A stretch of DNA of 64,000 nucleotides from contig VWZL01002564.1 in NCBI GenBank assembly GCA_013396915.1, positions 1 to 64,000 of the forward strand, read 5' to 3'. This stretch comes from Stercorarius parasiticus (lineage: Eukaryota; Chordata; Aves; Charadriiformes; Stercorariidae). The stretch's first letter is position 1. Each line of letters begins with the position of its first letter. This document shows, one piece after another, positions 1 through 28,781 of this stretch. Below the pieces are notes generated by a model. That model was not told the origin of the DNA. It saw nothing but the letters and a program-made list of their open reading frames with translations, and did no database searches. The position numbers and the translations under genes are program-made.

Positions 1-292
1 CCCGCGCCGCGCCCCGTCCCCGCCGTCGGCGGGCAGGGGGGGCCGCGCCCCGGCCCCGATCCTCACACGCACCCCCAGACCCCCGCCGCGGGCGGCCGCG
101 GGGGTGGCAGCCTTGGGGACGGGGAGCACGGCCTTGGGACTCAAACCAGCAGGAAACACCCGGCCAACGTTACGCAAACATCTTAAGTTGCCATTTTCGC
201 TCTGTAGACACAGAAGGCAGCTTTCTTGGTGTCTCTAACTTCTCTGCACCCCTTTTCCCGCCCCCCCCACCTTGTGCTGAAAATACGCAAAG
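1..292 (+). other. GC-rich segment and 3' end of an upstream LIAS intron
   Basis: The first ~130 bases are extremely G+C and CpG rich. Composition then drops to ordinary intron level, with a pyrimidine-rich stretch at about 236-274 leading to the AG at 291-292 that serves as acceptor for the first LIAS exon seen here. No exon encoding the earlier part of LIAS (mitochondrial presequence, radical-SAM cysteine cluster) is recognisable in these bases. The GC block could be an intronic CpG island or an assembly edge; the window alone cannot decide. Confidence 0.6.
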
Positions 293-4110
<3,818 letters not shown>

Positions 4111-5180
4111 AAATCGGAGTGAACCTATTTAAACCAGCCAGTTTTAAGGATTCCTTTTTTCAGCATATAATTATACTCGGTTCCAGAAATGCAGAAGACC
4201 AGATGGTGGATGTATGAGTAAACTAACTGTCTGTCCAGAACACTTTTCTCTCACTGAAACACTTCACAGTATTTTACCTAATTCCTCCTGGCAGGGCTAC
4301 AACTACTTCTAGTGTTCAGCAGAAAGTGAGAAGATAGAACTGGTTTTGAAAGAGTGATGGAACTGAGGTGGAAAAAATGTAAGCTGAAAAAAAAAAGAAT
4401 GGACAGATTTACGTAAACAGGTTTGATATTACCACCAATATTGGTGGAGTTGGGTACCTGTGAACATGCTGATGACTGGTAATTTGAAAGGTGACTGGTA
4501 TTTTGGTTTATCTTACCATTACATAAGACAAGTTTGCAGGGAATCTGGCAAATAGAGGAGTTCTGAAGATTGTGTACATGACGAAGGACCATATTAGGGC
4601 TGTCTTGAACCACACCGGAGAAAGTATTGGTAATGCTCCTTCAAGAGATGGTATCTCTTACCTGCACCTTAAGAAAATGAGCTACACCATTCTGATTGCT
4701 AATGCTTTCCAGGTGCTTGCATGTGTGAGCCTTGGTAAACGCAAGGTATCAAGTTGAAGAAAACAAGAGCCCTTTCTGGCAGGACAATTAACCTTGTGTA
4801 GATACCATATAATTTAAACCATATGGGAAAACAGCGTTGCCATAACAGCATAAATAGGGCCGCCCCCTGTTTGGGTACATGACTGTAACAAACCCCACTG
4901 AGTTGCGCAGGTGCTTCTTTGGTGTTGGGTACGCGGAACTGCTGCTATTCTGTACTGTGCTTCTACTCCACGGGTATTGTCTTGCCATTAAAGGAAAGTT
5001 AAATACCCCGTCTGAGGGTGCGGTGGTTGTGCTTGATTGGTCTGGTTACCTGCCCCCTGGAGGCCTGGTCTGGCTGTTAAACCGGAATGCAAAGAAGTGA
5101 ACACATCATAGATGAAAGGGGGAAGCCGTTACGTATCTCAAGCTCAAGCAGAAATAAAAGCATGGCTTATGGTGTACTAG
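4111..5180 (+). other. LIAS: LIAS 3' untranslated region (inferred)
   Basis: Non-coding sequence from the LIAS stop to just past the first AATAAA. It holds a perfect 16-bp palindrome at 4432-4447. The short open frames at 4572-4757 and 4879-5100 show no family resemblance. The end is inferred from the polyadenylation signal only. Confidence 0.55.
5153..5158 (+). terminator. Candidate LIAS polyadenylation signal AATAAA
   Basis: This is the first canonical AATAAA on the plus strand after the LIAS stop, about 1.04 kb downstream. A later signal could also be used. Confidence 0.5.
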
Positions 5181-8100
5181 CAGCTGGAAATTAATATTCT
5201 CTTTACAATCATGATAGTTCAAAGTGCATCTCTCCTAATAATTCTCAGTTGTCTGCTATGGACATTAGATACAGTTTTTGAACTGGCTTAAGCTGTATCT
5301 TCATGGAGTTATTTGGGAAACATGCCAGGAATTTGTTATCTCATCCCAAACTCTCACCATGCAGGTAATCCTAGTGCTGGCTATAGTACTTGTCTAAATT
5401 ACTCTAGTCTGTACAAAGAGTGGACCCTCCACCCACCCCATACTCAGCAAGATGTTAGAAGTAAGGCAGCTAATTAGCAAGTTAATGTATAGGAGAAACT
5501 TGGTATTGTCATGAACAACAAAAATCACATTATGCCACTGAGGCCAGTGATGCACAATTGACACTCGACAAAATGGAATACTGCAGTTGGCTAATGTAGC
5601 CAAGGATATAAAGACAAATAGTCTTAAACTAGAAGGAATGTACTAATTCAACAGTATAATGGAAGTGTAAATTAGGGGAAGAGAAACCTGAGCCATAAAG
5701 AACAGAAATACATAAATGTTAATAGCTGTACTTTGTAAAGGCAGAGAGAAAGGCAAGGCTTCTTTTTATTTGAAAAAAAACAAAGCCTAAATATTAAATA
5801 ATAATAAATTTTAACATTTTGATTAAAAAAAAGAGTCTGACCACTAGTCTTGGAAAGACCAGGCATATTGGGAGCCAAAACTGCCCTGCTTCAGCTGAAG
5901 TACGCTGAATACCAGAGCAGTGGAAGGTTATCAGCTGCCCTATGGAAATTCAATACTCCCTCGACAGCAGCAGGCAGGGAGGGGCGCAACATTAACTCCC
6001 CGATACCCACACGTTTAACAGCTGCCAGCCTTTATTAGAGGTTGCTGATAAATAATGGTTCCGACTTGCCTACGGAGCAGATTTAACAGAATATTACTGT
6101 AGCTTTTGCCAAGTTACTGCTCTTTCAGCATAGCAACACCAGAAATGGTGAAAAAAGAATTGAGCCATACAGTTATTATCAAACTCTGACAAGAGGATGT
6201 TACACAGTAATTGTCCATGACTTCTTTACAGTGAGAGAAATAACGCTTCTGGAAACACAGTCCAATGTTATTTCATGTTAGAATTTTCTGAATTGCTACT
6301 GGGGAATGGTTTGGGAGATGATCTCACACTTTTACACAACTGTCTGCCAGCTGGTACCAAGTTTCAGAAGCTACGTAAGCTATTTTCTAGCTGCATGTTT
6401 TGCTGTGGTTTCTGAGGAAAGCAGTCACATTTTGACTTCACAGATGGTTTTTTTTGTTTGTTTGAAGAGTCTTTGAGGATCTCTCACATTTGTACTGTAA
6501 AAATTACAAGTCTCGAAGTGGTTTTCCTAGTTAAGAAGTCCTGCTTTTACAGCCATCTTCCTTCCCTATTGCCCGTTCAGTTTTTCCATATCTGTTTGCT
6601 AAAGCATCAAACTCACACAACTCCTAGTTATAAATGCAGCACAGCTTTCATGACTATCTGTTTTGTTTCTGATGAAGTTTTATGTTTAGTGACATTTTCT
6701 TTAATGTATGTCAATCACTTCATTCCGTCAGTTTGTTTCACAAAGCAGCCATAAAATATTTTAAGAAACATTAATCTTCCTTGCAATCAGGAAAACATCA
6801 AACTGAGTTTTGGGAATATGATTTCAAGTTGACACAGACACTTTAGAAGAATGACTAGTCTTTTTCAGCATCATTACATCCATCTACTACACCGGGGTGA
6901 AGCATAATTAAATGTTACGCAGCTGACTAGGGAACTGCTGCATCTTCCAGTGACTTCAAGTCTTTAGGTTAAATCAACAAAGGCAGAGTGTTCATTTAAA
7001 GATAGCTTTGTTTTGTTCTTTTTTCCTACTTGAGCAATAATTCATATTTGGTGTCCCCCTTCATTTAAAAAGAAGATGTCAACTATTTATGCTTCTTCAC
7101 TACATGTGCCAACTTACTGCAGTTGTTTAACTTGCAATAGAAATTCTCAGCACGGAACAGAAAAAGCAAGTAATGAAAACTGACTCCAGTATTCTTAAAG
7201 CAATCCTAGATAACCCGTTATGCTTTCCTGCATTGTTTTACAATTCATTTCAAACTTCAGCTGCTGAGCAAGATTATAGCACTACTGCAAATTCCAGATC
7301 AACAGGAGAACCTCATGTGATAGAAGTGTAAACTTGTTGGCCAGTACAAAAATCTCACCACTAACTGCTCCTATACTCACTAGTCTTGGTCAAAAATGTG
7401 TCTCTTCTATTCACTTGCAATATTCTTGGCGGTAACCAGACTGGTTTTAGTTGCACAAAGGGTTGAACACGTACATAAAAGAAAAACAGTACATCTCGCC
7501 TGGCATTTACAATTTCTCTATGCACATCTTAATTTATGCCGTCTTTATCATACTATTCATAGGTTTGTGTTAAAGATGGATTTGCTTCAGCTGGTGTTGG
7601 AGTGAAAAGCAGTGTTACTGTGGGACTGCATTTTATTAAGAACCCTATAAAAAAAGGGGTGTCAGAGCACAGGAGTCCATCACTCCTATTACACAATTCT
7701 CATTAAGAATTACATGCTGTAAGATCCCCTAGACAAAGACTCAGTAGCATTAAAACCCATCCTTTACATGCACTACTCAAGCCTTCAAAGCAGGAATGCA
7801 AGTCATCTCCAATTATTATTTCCTTGGCAACTGTACTCTGAAGATGATGGTTTATGATTCACAGTGCTGCAAAAGCTTCTGAAGCTCACTCTTAGCCTGT
7901 GATAAGGTTCTCCAGCATATATGCAAGGTAAATATTGCATTATCCTGAAAGCATGGTTCACTAGCAGCTGTTCAGGCTGGATTCATCCTGCAATTCATGT
8001 CCCACCAAAAGAATGCAGCCACCAAGAAACTAAATAAGCTGACTCTCCAAGAAAGCGTAGGAAATGCCAATACCAGCTTTACCCCTTGTTGCTCTTCGGA

Positions 8101-8949
8101 AAGGGGAATTAGAGTGATCCACTATAATGAACTTTCCCATTTATCATCTTTATGATTAAGCCCCAAGTCACTACCCAGGCTTTAACTAAGTCTGCAGGAG
8201 AAACAGGGTAGGAATAGGGGTATAGCACCAAGTTCCTCCGTCTCCTTGCGACAGCCTGTGAAAAGCCCCTGGAAGCCTCAGGGACAGACCAGCCTTACAG
8301 CTCTTCCGCATTGCTAACAGGAGCAATGCTTCACACAGGTGTTTAATGGTTCATCCGTCTGCTTTGACCTGATGAGGACAGGTCCCACACAGAAGCACTG
8401 CTGTTACAGCTCTGTGCAAGTTTCTGAAAAGCATCCTGATTCTCTGAAGCTTCTGCTCACCCTCTGTTAAGCTGAGCCCTGAAGCAGTGCTGTGCTACCC
8501 CAAACACAGTTCAGGACAAGAGATCCTTCGAGCACAACTTGTCAGTACCCTCTTCTTCCTCCCCAAGGAGAAGGGACCAGCTTGCCCTCTCAGGTGCTCT
8601 GGTAGTCAAGAGGATGCCTACCTGCAGAGACAGGGTGATGTCCCAGTCGGGTTACAATGCTTACAAACACCACAACTGTATCACAGGGTTGTCCCTGCTC
8701 TGCGGGTGTTGTATGAAAGCAGCGCTAGTGAAGCGGGAAGAGGAGATGGCATAATGAAAGATGACAGCTTGAGTTTAAGCCCCCATAATTCCCACTCACT
8801 TTGAGTGGCTTCTGATGTGCTCCTCACAGAGGAATCTTTTGATGGGACAAAAAGCCCAAAGTGCTGAGTGATTGTTGCATAATAAGTCCCTATGTGGAAG
8901 CCATTAACTGCAGAACCTGAAAGCATCTGGTTCAAGGATACGGCTATTT
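5181..8949. other. Intergenic spacer between convergent LIAS and UGDH
   Basis: AT-rich single-copy-looking DNA with stops in every frame. No exon, RNA gene, CR1 tail or clear repeat was recognised. Open frames such as 6458-6754 and 8487-8804 have no recognisable motif or splice-supported context. Confidence 0.6.
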
Positions 8950-10476
8950 CAGTCAGATAACGCTGTCTTTTATTGTCTACCGAAACTGTTAGACAAGTTC
9001 CTTAAATCTTCAAGTATCTGTCCTAAAGCTTCAATTGCATCTACATTTCTGTGGGTAAATGGTTATGATAATAACACTCATTACCAAGACGACACTGATC
9101 TTATGCTCTGTTTAACTATCGACACAGCATACTTGAAGGCACGCATGTTGAATAAATTCAGAAGGTATTATGACTACTTACAGGATAATTCTCTAATATC
9201 TCAACACCACTATTCTTCAACTAAGACATCTATGCCTTCTACTCTGAAACGTGTTCACGGTCACCCTCCTCTATCCTCCCCTCCATTTTGCAACGCCCAA
9301 TGCAACAAGCCAAACGCAAACTTTGTCATCTCAAGGATTTTAATAGCACTGGCCAATTGAGAATAATAAAAACAAGTAGAAATTAAGTAATAATAGTAAA
9401 GGCAAAAATATCAAAATAACATAGGAAATATTCATTCATGCTAATTAAATGAGGTAGCAAGCTGACTAACTTGTGGGGCTGAATTTTTGTTTTCAATAAT
9501 TTCTTAACAGCAGAGAATAAATTTCTGCAAATTCATGAAGAAAGCTGCTTTCAGATGAAGTATGTAAGCAGAAAGGAAGGAAAAAGATAACCGTCATATA
9601 GCTTTGAAGCCAATATTTGCTTTCTACTTGGACTGACACCAAATTAGGGTAATTCTGCTTAAATTCAATGTTCAAACAAGCAGAATGCTCCTCTGCTGAA
9701 GGTGGGTTATATCGCTGTAACTTAGGAAAAACTTGCCCCAGGAATCCGATTAGATCAATAATTTACGTGGTTGCACATGGAATGTAGGCAAGACAACCAA
9801 AGAATCAGAAGTAAAGATTTGCCAGTGGATCAGTTGATAGCTGCTAGTCCACTGTCATTAATTACATGATAGACACCTGCAGGACTATCTGGCCTCCCAA
9901 TGGACACAGTTTACACTGCACCAGTGCCCATTGATCCCAACCAGGATCGGGGTATTATTGTTGCTGTCAGCTCTATTTCCAGGCTCAACCCAAATCCTAC
10001 CAAATTCACTTAGAACAACTCTTTTGACTTCAATGCCAGTTAGAACAAGCATTTAACTGGGCAAAGAATTACCCTAAAAGAAAATGAACCATCAGTGAGA
10101 TTAAAATTCCTGATCACTGTCCATAACTGGACTTAAGTAAAAAGATGTTCTATTTCTTTTGCTTTCATATCACTTGAAATATTTAAAGTGCAGTTTAGGA
10201 ACATTTCTGGAAGCAGAAGTCTGCAGTTTGAAGGTAACTTTTCGACTTAAAAGATGATTCGTTATTAAAAACAGGTCTGTACCATCTTCAGTAACCAAAA
10301 AAAATTGCTATAAAAATAGAGATTTGAAAATAGACTGAATTCACATGTACCAGGTACCATTTTTAGTGTAAAATTGGTTTTTAGTTTACAAAAAATATCT
10401 TTCCTTAAAAAAAGCATAGGGTTACAGTTATTATCACTAAGAAGGTCCACAGAATTCCTTCAGTACCTACTAAACA
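8950..10476 (-). other. UGDH: UGDH 3' untranslated region (inferred)
   Basis: Runs on the minus strand from the UGDH stop toward the first strong AATAAA, about 1.5 kb away. It contains no supported coding sequence. Near 10025-10050 there is a short stretch resembling old sauropsid repeat DNA, but it is too weak to name. Confidence 0.5.
8969..8974 (-). terminator. Candidate UGDH polyadenylation signal (AATAAA on minus strand)
   Basis: TTTATT on the plus strand reads AATAAA in the UGDH direction, about 1.5 kb after the stop codon. It is the first exact match found in the UTR; an ATTAAA variant further upstream could be used instead. Confidence 0.45.
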
Positions 10477-23903
<13,427 letters not shown>

Positions 23904-24055
23904 TTACAAATGAAAATAATGGCCAACAATTTAAGGGAATTTGTATTATGCTGCCACAGAGAGAAACGTTTTCTTACAGCTGATCTCTTGAAATGAACGG
24001 TAACCACTCTCTCCTGCCCGGGAAGGCTTTGGAGCCTGCCCCGCTCCAGGAGCGC

Positions 24056-24229
24056 CAGCACACACACAGAGACCATAGAGGAAGCGTTGTCTGTGGTGGC
24101 TCTGGACCCTGCCAGCATAAATACACCCACCCCCCCCCCCCCCCCCCCCACACGGCGAGGNCAGCACACACACAGAGACCATAGAGGAAGCGTTGTCTGT
24201 GGTGGCTCTGGACCCTGCCAGCATAAATA
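24056..24229. repeat. 68-bp direct duplication flanking poly-C and an N (probable assembly artefact)
   Basis: Bases 24056-24123 and 24162-24229 are identical over 68 positions, beginning CAGCACACACACAGAG and ending CAGCATAAATA. Between them are a poly-C tract, the short sequence CACGGCGAGG and an N at 24161. The second copy also ends in poly-C. Two contig ends read through the same locus and joined without merging is the simplest explanation. Confidence 0.85.
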
Positions 24230-24583
24230 ACCCCCCCCCCCTCAGCCCTAGCAGGGGAGGGACCGCTGCCGCAGGCACCGCACAGCCCAGGGAAGGGACG
24301 GCCGCAGACCCCACGGCGGCAGGGCCCCGCCAGACCGCGACCCCCTGGCTGGGTCCAGCCCCTGCCCTCTCCCCGGAGCCCCTCGGCCAGGAAAGCGCGG
24401 AGGCCGCGGACCCCGCCTCCTCCTCCCCGGTGGAGGGAGCGGGCCGCCAGCCGACTCCGCTCCCCCCCTCTCCAGGGCCGACCCCCGCAGGCTCCATCCC
24501 CGGGAGCGGCTCCCCATCCGCGACCCGGCCCCGCACTACAAGGGGAGGCGGGAAAGGCCGCCGCCACCGCCACCACCACCCCA

Positions 24584-24632
24584 NNNNNNNNNNNNNNNNN
24601 NNNNNNNNNNNNNNNNNNNNNNNNNNNNNNNN
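24584..24632. other. Assembly gap, 49 N
   Basis: An undetermined run within the CpG island, flanked by CCACCGCCACCACCACC-type sequence that is hard to sequence. Promoter elements may be hidden here. Confidence 0.99.
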
Positions 24633-24699
24633 GGAGGCGAAGATGCTCAGTGGGCTCAGGGCGCCGCTCCGCTACCAGCGAGGCGGTGGCGGTGGCGGC

Positions 24700-24708
24700 T
24701 ATTTAAAG
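24700..24708. promoter_or_regulatory. TATA-like element TATTTAAAG in CpG island
   Basis: A TBP-site-like sequence standing alone in very GC-rich DNA. It can be read on either strand (TATTTAAAG or CTTTAAATA), so it could serve UGDH (minus) or a divergent plus-strand transcript starting near 24731. Confidence 0.4.
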
Positions 24709-24916
24709 GGCCGCCCCGGGGCTGAGGCGGCTGTTTCATCCCGCGGACGCAGAGCGAGGCCGGCCCCGGCTCCTCCCTTCCCCCGGGGGGTGGATACCAG
24801 CGCGGAGCCCGCCCGCCCTGCCGCCTCCCTGCCCCGCCGGCGAATAGGCGCCGGACACCTCAGGCNACCGCCCGCGGCGGGACCGTGCCCCTTTTTGGGT
24901 GTTTTTCCTTCCTTAC

Positions 24917-25008
24917 CTTTCCTCGTCCGGGTCCCCCCCACCACTGCCGGTGTCAGGGCCGGGCTGCCGGCGGAGGTAAGCCGCTGCCGGTTGGGTAAGG
25001 GAGCGACC
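24917..25008 (-). other. UGDH: Candidate non-coding first exon of UGDH
   Basis: On the minus strand a good splice donor, AAAG|GTAAGG, has its GT at 24915-24916. A TATA-like TATAAAAA lies at 25036-25043, so a start about 30 bases on, near 25005-25012, gives an exon of about 90 bases. It would splice to the acceptor CTAG upstream of the ATG exon. The start is estimated, not observed. Confidence 0.42.
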
Positions 25009-25035
25009 TGTCCCCTCTTCTCCCACCTCAGGGTG

Positions 25036-25043
25036 TTTTTATA
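25036..25043 (-). promoter_or_regulatory. Candidate TATA box of UGDH (TATAAAAA on minus strand)
   Basis: Lies at the upstream edge of the CpG island, at the right distance before the candidate first exon. AT-rich DNA begins here, so chance occurrence is possible. Confidence 0.4.
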
Positions 25044-28000
25044 AAATAAATGAATTTTTGGTGGTTGAACACGCCTGTGAATAGTTTTTGCTCCCTCAGG
25101 TATGCCTACTGTGAAACACAAACCTCAACGTGCATTCTCTCTCCCGTAGTCCAGCACCGTCTCAGCAAAGATTTGTGAATAGAAAGATGTATAGGTAACA
25201 GTGAAACACAGCGTTTAAAGTCCAGATGGCAGACATTGCCAGAGCAAGGGAATTGCAAGCAGGCACTCTCTCGCCCTTGTGACCTTGGCACTGCCCCGGG
25301 ATCTCTTGCCGACTTGTGTTAAAGGTCTCAGGTACTACCCTTGCCTTTTGTATACATGCGATACATTGTTGGTATACTCAGTCTGATTTGGTGAGCGGCC
25401 AGACTGTGGGAAAACTGCCACCTTTTCTCCCTTGCATTTGCCTTCACACTGCACATCCTAGAAGCTGCGAATTTTTTTTCTACCTCTGCAATACTGCAGT
25501 CATTTATGCTTTTAACAGATTACTATTTCTATGTTAAGCGTTGCCAAGTGAGGTGGATAATACGTGTATGTCCTTGTTAACGATGTGAATAAAGTATTGC
25601 CTTGTTCTCATGTGGCATTTTTGTCCGTAGGTGTTAAAGCATATAAAAAAGAAACTGGAATCATTGTTTCTGTTTTACATTTTACTCTGTTACTATTTTA
25701 CTCTGGAGGATCTAGTCTTTCCCTGGAAGAATCGGTGCCCACCTAAGTGAGTACACACTGTAACTCCTTGATTCTTTAGAAATGTGTGCGTTTCTACTGA
25801 AAGAGCGCACTGAGGTTTGCAATCTCCGTGTGGGATCCTGGTGGAGTTGGTGTGGGTAGCTAAAGAACTGCCTGGCAAAGGTGCAGGGTTCACCGTGTTT
25901 ATCCTGAAGTAGAAACAAGTAATGCCTTGTCTCATAGCTCATTTGCACAGATGTCTCAATTTTGAACACATCCTTTTTTCCAGGGAAGCCTAGGCAAAGC
26001 AAATAGAAGCTCACCGAGCTCTCACTACCAAGTCAGTCTTATCTACACGGCCATCTTCAAAACCGCCCTTTCAAGACCTCCTTAGGTCTTGGCTTAGCCA
26101 TAAACACATACATTTGTACCACGAAGAACTTGATCTGGTCCCTCTGTACGTGTCTGTTGCTCTCTTGGCAAGGCCAAATCCACTTCAGATCCTTCACGTG
26201 GTCCCCGGAGGGTGCTGGTATGGAAGGTGTGCTTAGCATGTGCCTGACAAACAAGGAATGGATTTTCTAAACACAATGGTGGTCACCTTGTGCAAGGCCA
26301 TGTTTGTGAGAAGGAGCTCCCTCTGCATGTTGCTGTATGTATGGGTAGTTAGCAGTCATCTAATACCTCCTAGTTACTGCATTTGCTAAGAATGAGCGCA
26401 GGAGCTTCAGAGCCTTCCTCAGCTGAGGGCGTCCATATGTGTCTCAGGGGAGAGCTGCATCTGGTGGGTTACAAAGAAACCTGGGGATCTAATTCTCCAC
26501 CTGTATCTACGCTGAGTTTGCCAAGGAGATAGAAAGGAAATAGTTTTCCGGTCTGGTAATGATGGCCCTTTCCTGGGAGGAGCAAGGTCTGGGTTGTAGT
26601 CTATGGTTTGAGAGCCGTTTCAGATGTTTGAACCGTCCTTGGAGCAGGCAGTGGACCCCAGTCTCTTTTCTCTTAGCAAAGGGCTTTCGCTGACAGACTA
26701 CACTGTCACCCCCCCACCTGGGACGTGCAACTTGAATTCTCTCTTGCAGAATGGCACAACTTCCCCAGAAAGGATGACAAGGGCTGCTTTTGTTTCCCTG
26801 GTGGTGAGGGCACTGCCGGCAGGGGAAAAATGCAGGGCTCAAAGTCACGGCAATGAAAAGGGCGGGGAGCTTGGGTCACCCTTCTCATTACTGAATAAAT
26901 TCTCAATTACTGGGTGGGGTTTTCTCTGTTTTTTCTGTTCAGACAGACCCATCGTTTACCAGTATGTAGAATTTTTTACAATGCTGCACAGAGGCAATAA
27001 AGCTCGTGTAATGCTTCAGGACACACCATTAAATCTCCTGAAGCACACTGCTTGGGAAATGCAGCCCTGGGCTGCTGCAAAGGAGATGAGGCCAGTCCAC
27101 CACTGGCCATGTTTTTAAATAAAAGTGTGACTTCTGCTCCATTTTTTTGAAGGCTCAGTGTAGGCTGTGAATCCTTTTGCAGTGCAGGGGCAGTAATTTA
27201 AATTACACAAGGAATGGGATTTCAGGCGTATGATTTTCTTCAGCATTGCCAGTAGACTAAATCAGATGGATCGCTCTTCCAGCGTATCAGCCAGTCTGGA
27301 CCTCACTCCGAGACAGACTTTCCTTCCCACTGCATGGGGTGTTTGTGTATCTAACTTGGGGCTATAGAAGTCCCTTCTGGGAGGCAATGCCTGAAAATCA
27401 GTTTTGCAATGCCCGTTACTTGCAGGAACAGAAGTTTGATAAACCTTCCTTCAAATTAACAAAATATAATGTATAAAAATGGAAGCTCAACAAACTCGGT
27501 TTCAAGACAGATGTTTTCTAATAGTGAAGATAAGTAACCACTGAAACAATTCGGAGATGGTCCATCTCTGGAAAGTTTTTCTAAAAGATATTTTCTAGTG
27601 CAAAAATAAATAATGCAAATCCTATGGATGTCAAAACAGATGTTCATAGCCCAGTTCAGCTTTATGATTTATGAGTTTAATAGGTATATTATGCAAGATT
27701 TTAACTAAAATACTCCCTTAGCTGGTTGCTGAAAGTTATCTTAGCAGGGCATCCGTTCAGGTAAACAGCAGCATCAACGAAGGATTGCCACTCATCCGAA
27801 CTAAGTTTCGTGTGTTGCAGCCTGGGTCAGAAGTCTCCCAACAGGGTTCATTTCAGTGTTCATTTTTTTTCAGGTACCTTCCTATGCATGTTATTTTGGA
27901 ATGAAAATTGAGGGAGCTGCTGTTCCATTCATCCAGAATTTTACATTTTAAAGATTGTCATTTGCACAGTAATTTACCTGTAAGTAATCGATGCTTCTGA

Positions 28001-28528
28001 GAGTACTGCTCACTTACACATCCTGCTAGGAGATCATCTTTTCAGATCCTGATATTAAACAGCCTGAACTGTAATTCATGGAAGCATCCATGTCCAAGAA
28101 AGGTGATTATCATAATTCATACACACCTGCTTGAGGAGAATAGGCATTTTTAGAGATATTTGTAAATTTTAGGCTACAGATACACAGAGGACAGGTTAAT
28201 AACCTACACAATAATCTAGTCTTAAGAGATGGCCTCCAAAAGGTATATAAAATCAAAACATACTCAAGTTTCAACAACACATTTCCTTAGGTACCTAAAG
28301 GTACATCTTCTGCCTCAGTCTAATCTGGCCTGAGCAGTGTTGTTGCCTGCCTCATATCTAAACTTGATCTGATCCTGAAAACGAGCAATGCCTTTGCTAT
28401 ATGCTCTCACAGACCTGAACTTAACGTTTGCTCAGGCAAACGCCAGCAGGATCAAGCAGCGTGCAGTCCAAAGATTTAAGACTGCTTCATTCAAAAACCT
28501 TGGCCAAGGAAAGCCATAATGTCTTTTT

Positions 28529-28640
28529 AACATAACAGCTTAATGGCTAGAGCACGTACCAGTGTGAGATTGGATTCTGTGTTCTCCTCTCTGTGTGGAA
28601 AATAGGGGAGCGGGCTCAAGGCCTTCACCTTTCCGGAAAC
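28529..28640 (+). repeat. Degraded tRNA-derived SINE relic
   Basis: CAGCTTAATGGCTAGAGCAC at 28536-28555 matches a tRNA D-arm/A box (10 of 12 consensus positions). GATTGGATTCT at 28568-28578 matches a B box (8 of 11), 32 bases later, which is normal tRNA spacing. The acceptor stem is not restored, so it is not a working tRNA gene. The family (MIR head, or another sauropsid tRNA SINE) is undetermined. Confidence 0.5.
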
Positions 28641-28763
28641 CACCGAGTGAAGGGCGATCTGAATGCCAAAGGTGGATGGAGAGGGCACTCTTCACCTCTC
28701 AGGTATGAGCTGTTCCATTATGCAAAGGAGAAACCGTGGTTTATGAAGGATTTGGGGGATAAC

Positions 28764-28781
28764 GGGAAGGGAAGGGAAGGG
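28764..28781 (+). repeat. Short GGGAA tandem repeat
   Basis: About 3.6 copies of GGGAA read directly from the sequence. Confidence 0.8.

Larger units (their letters stand above)
24230..25030. promoter_or_regulatory. CpG island at the UGDH 5' end
   Basis: Strongly G+C and CpG rich relative to the flanking AT-rich DNA, immediately upstream of the first UGDH coding exon. It contains a TATTTAAAG element at 24700-24708, candidate splice donors on both strands, an N at 24866 and a 49-base N gap. Its position makes it the UGDH promoter region. The long open frames through it reflect GC content. Confidence 0.85.

Noticed and set aside
24193..25044. 283-codon plus-strand frame, and 140-201-codon minus-strand frames in the same place
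   Set aside because: They run through a CpG island with few AT-rich stops, include N bases and a false duplication, and have Pro/Ala/Arg/Gly composition dictated by GC content.
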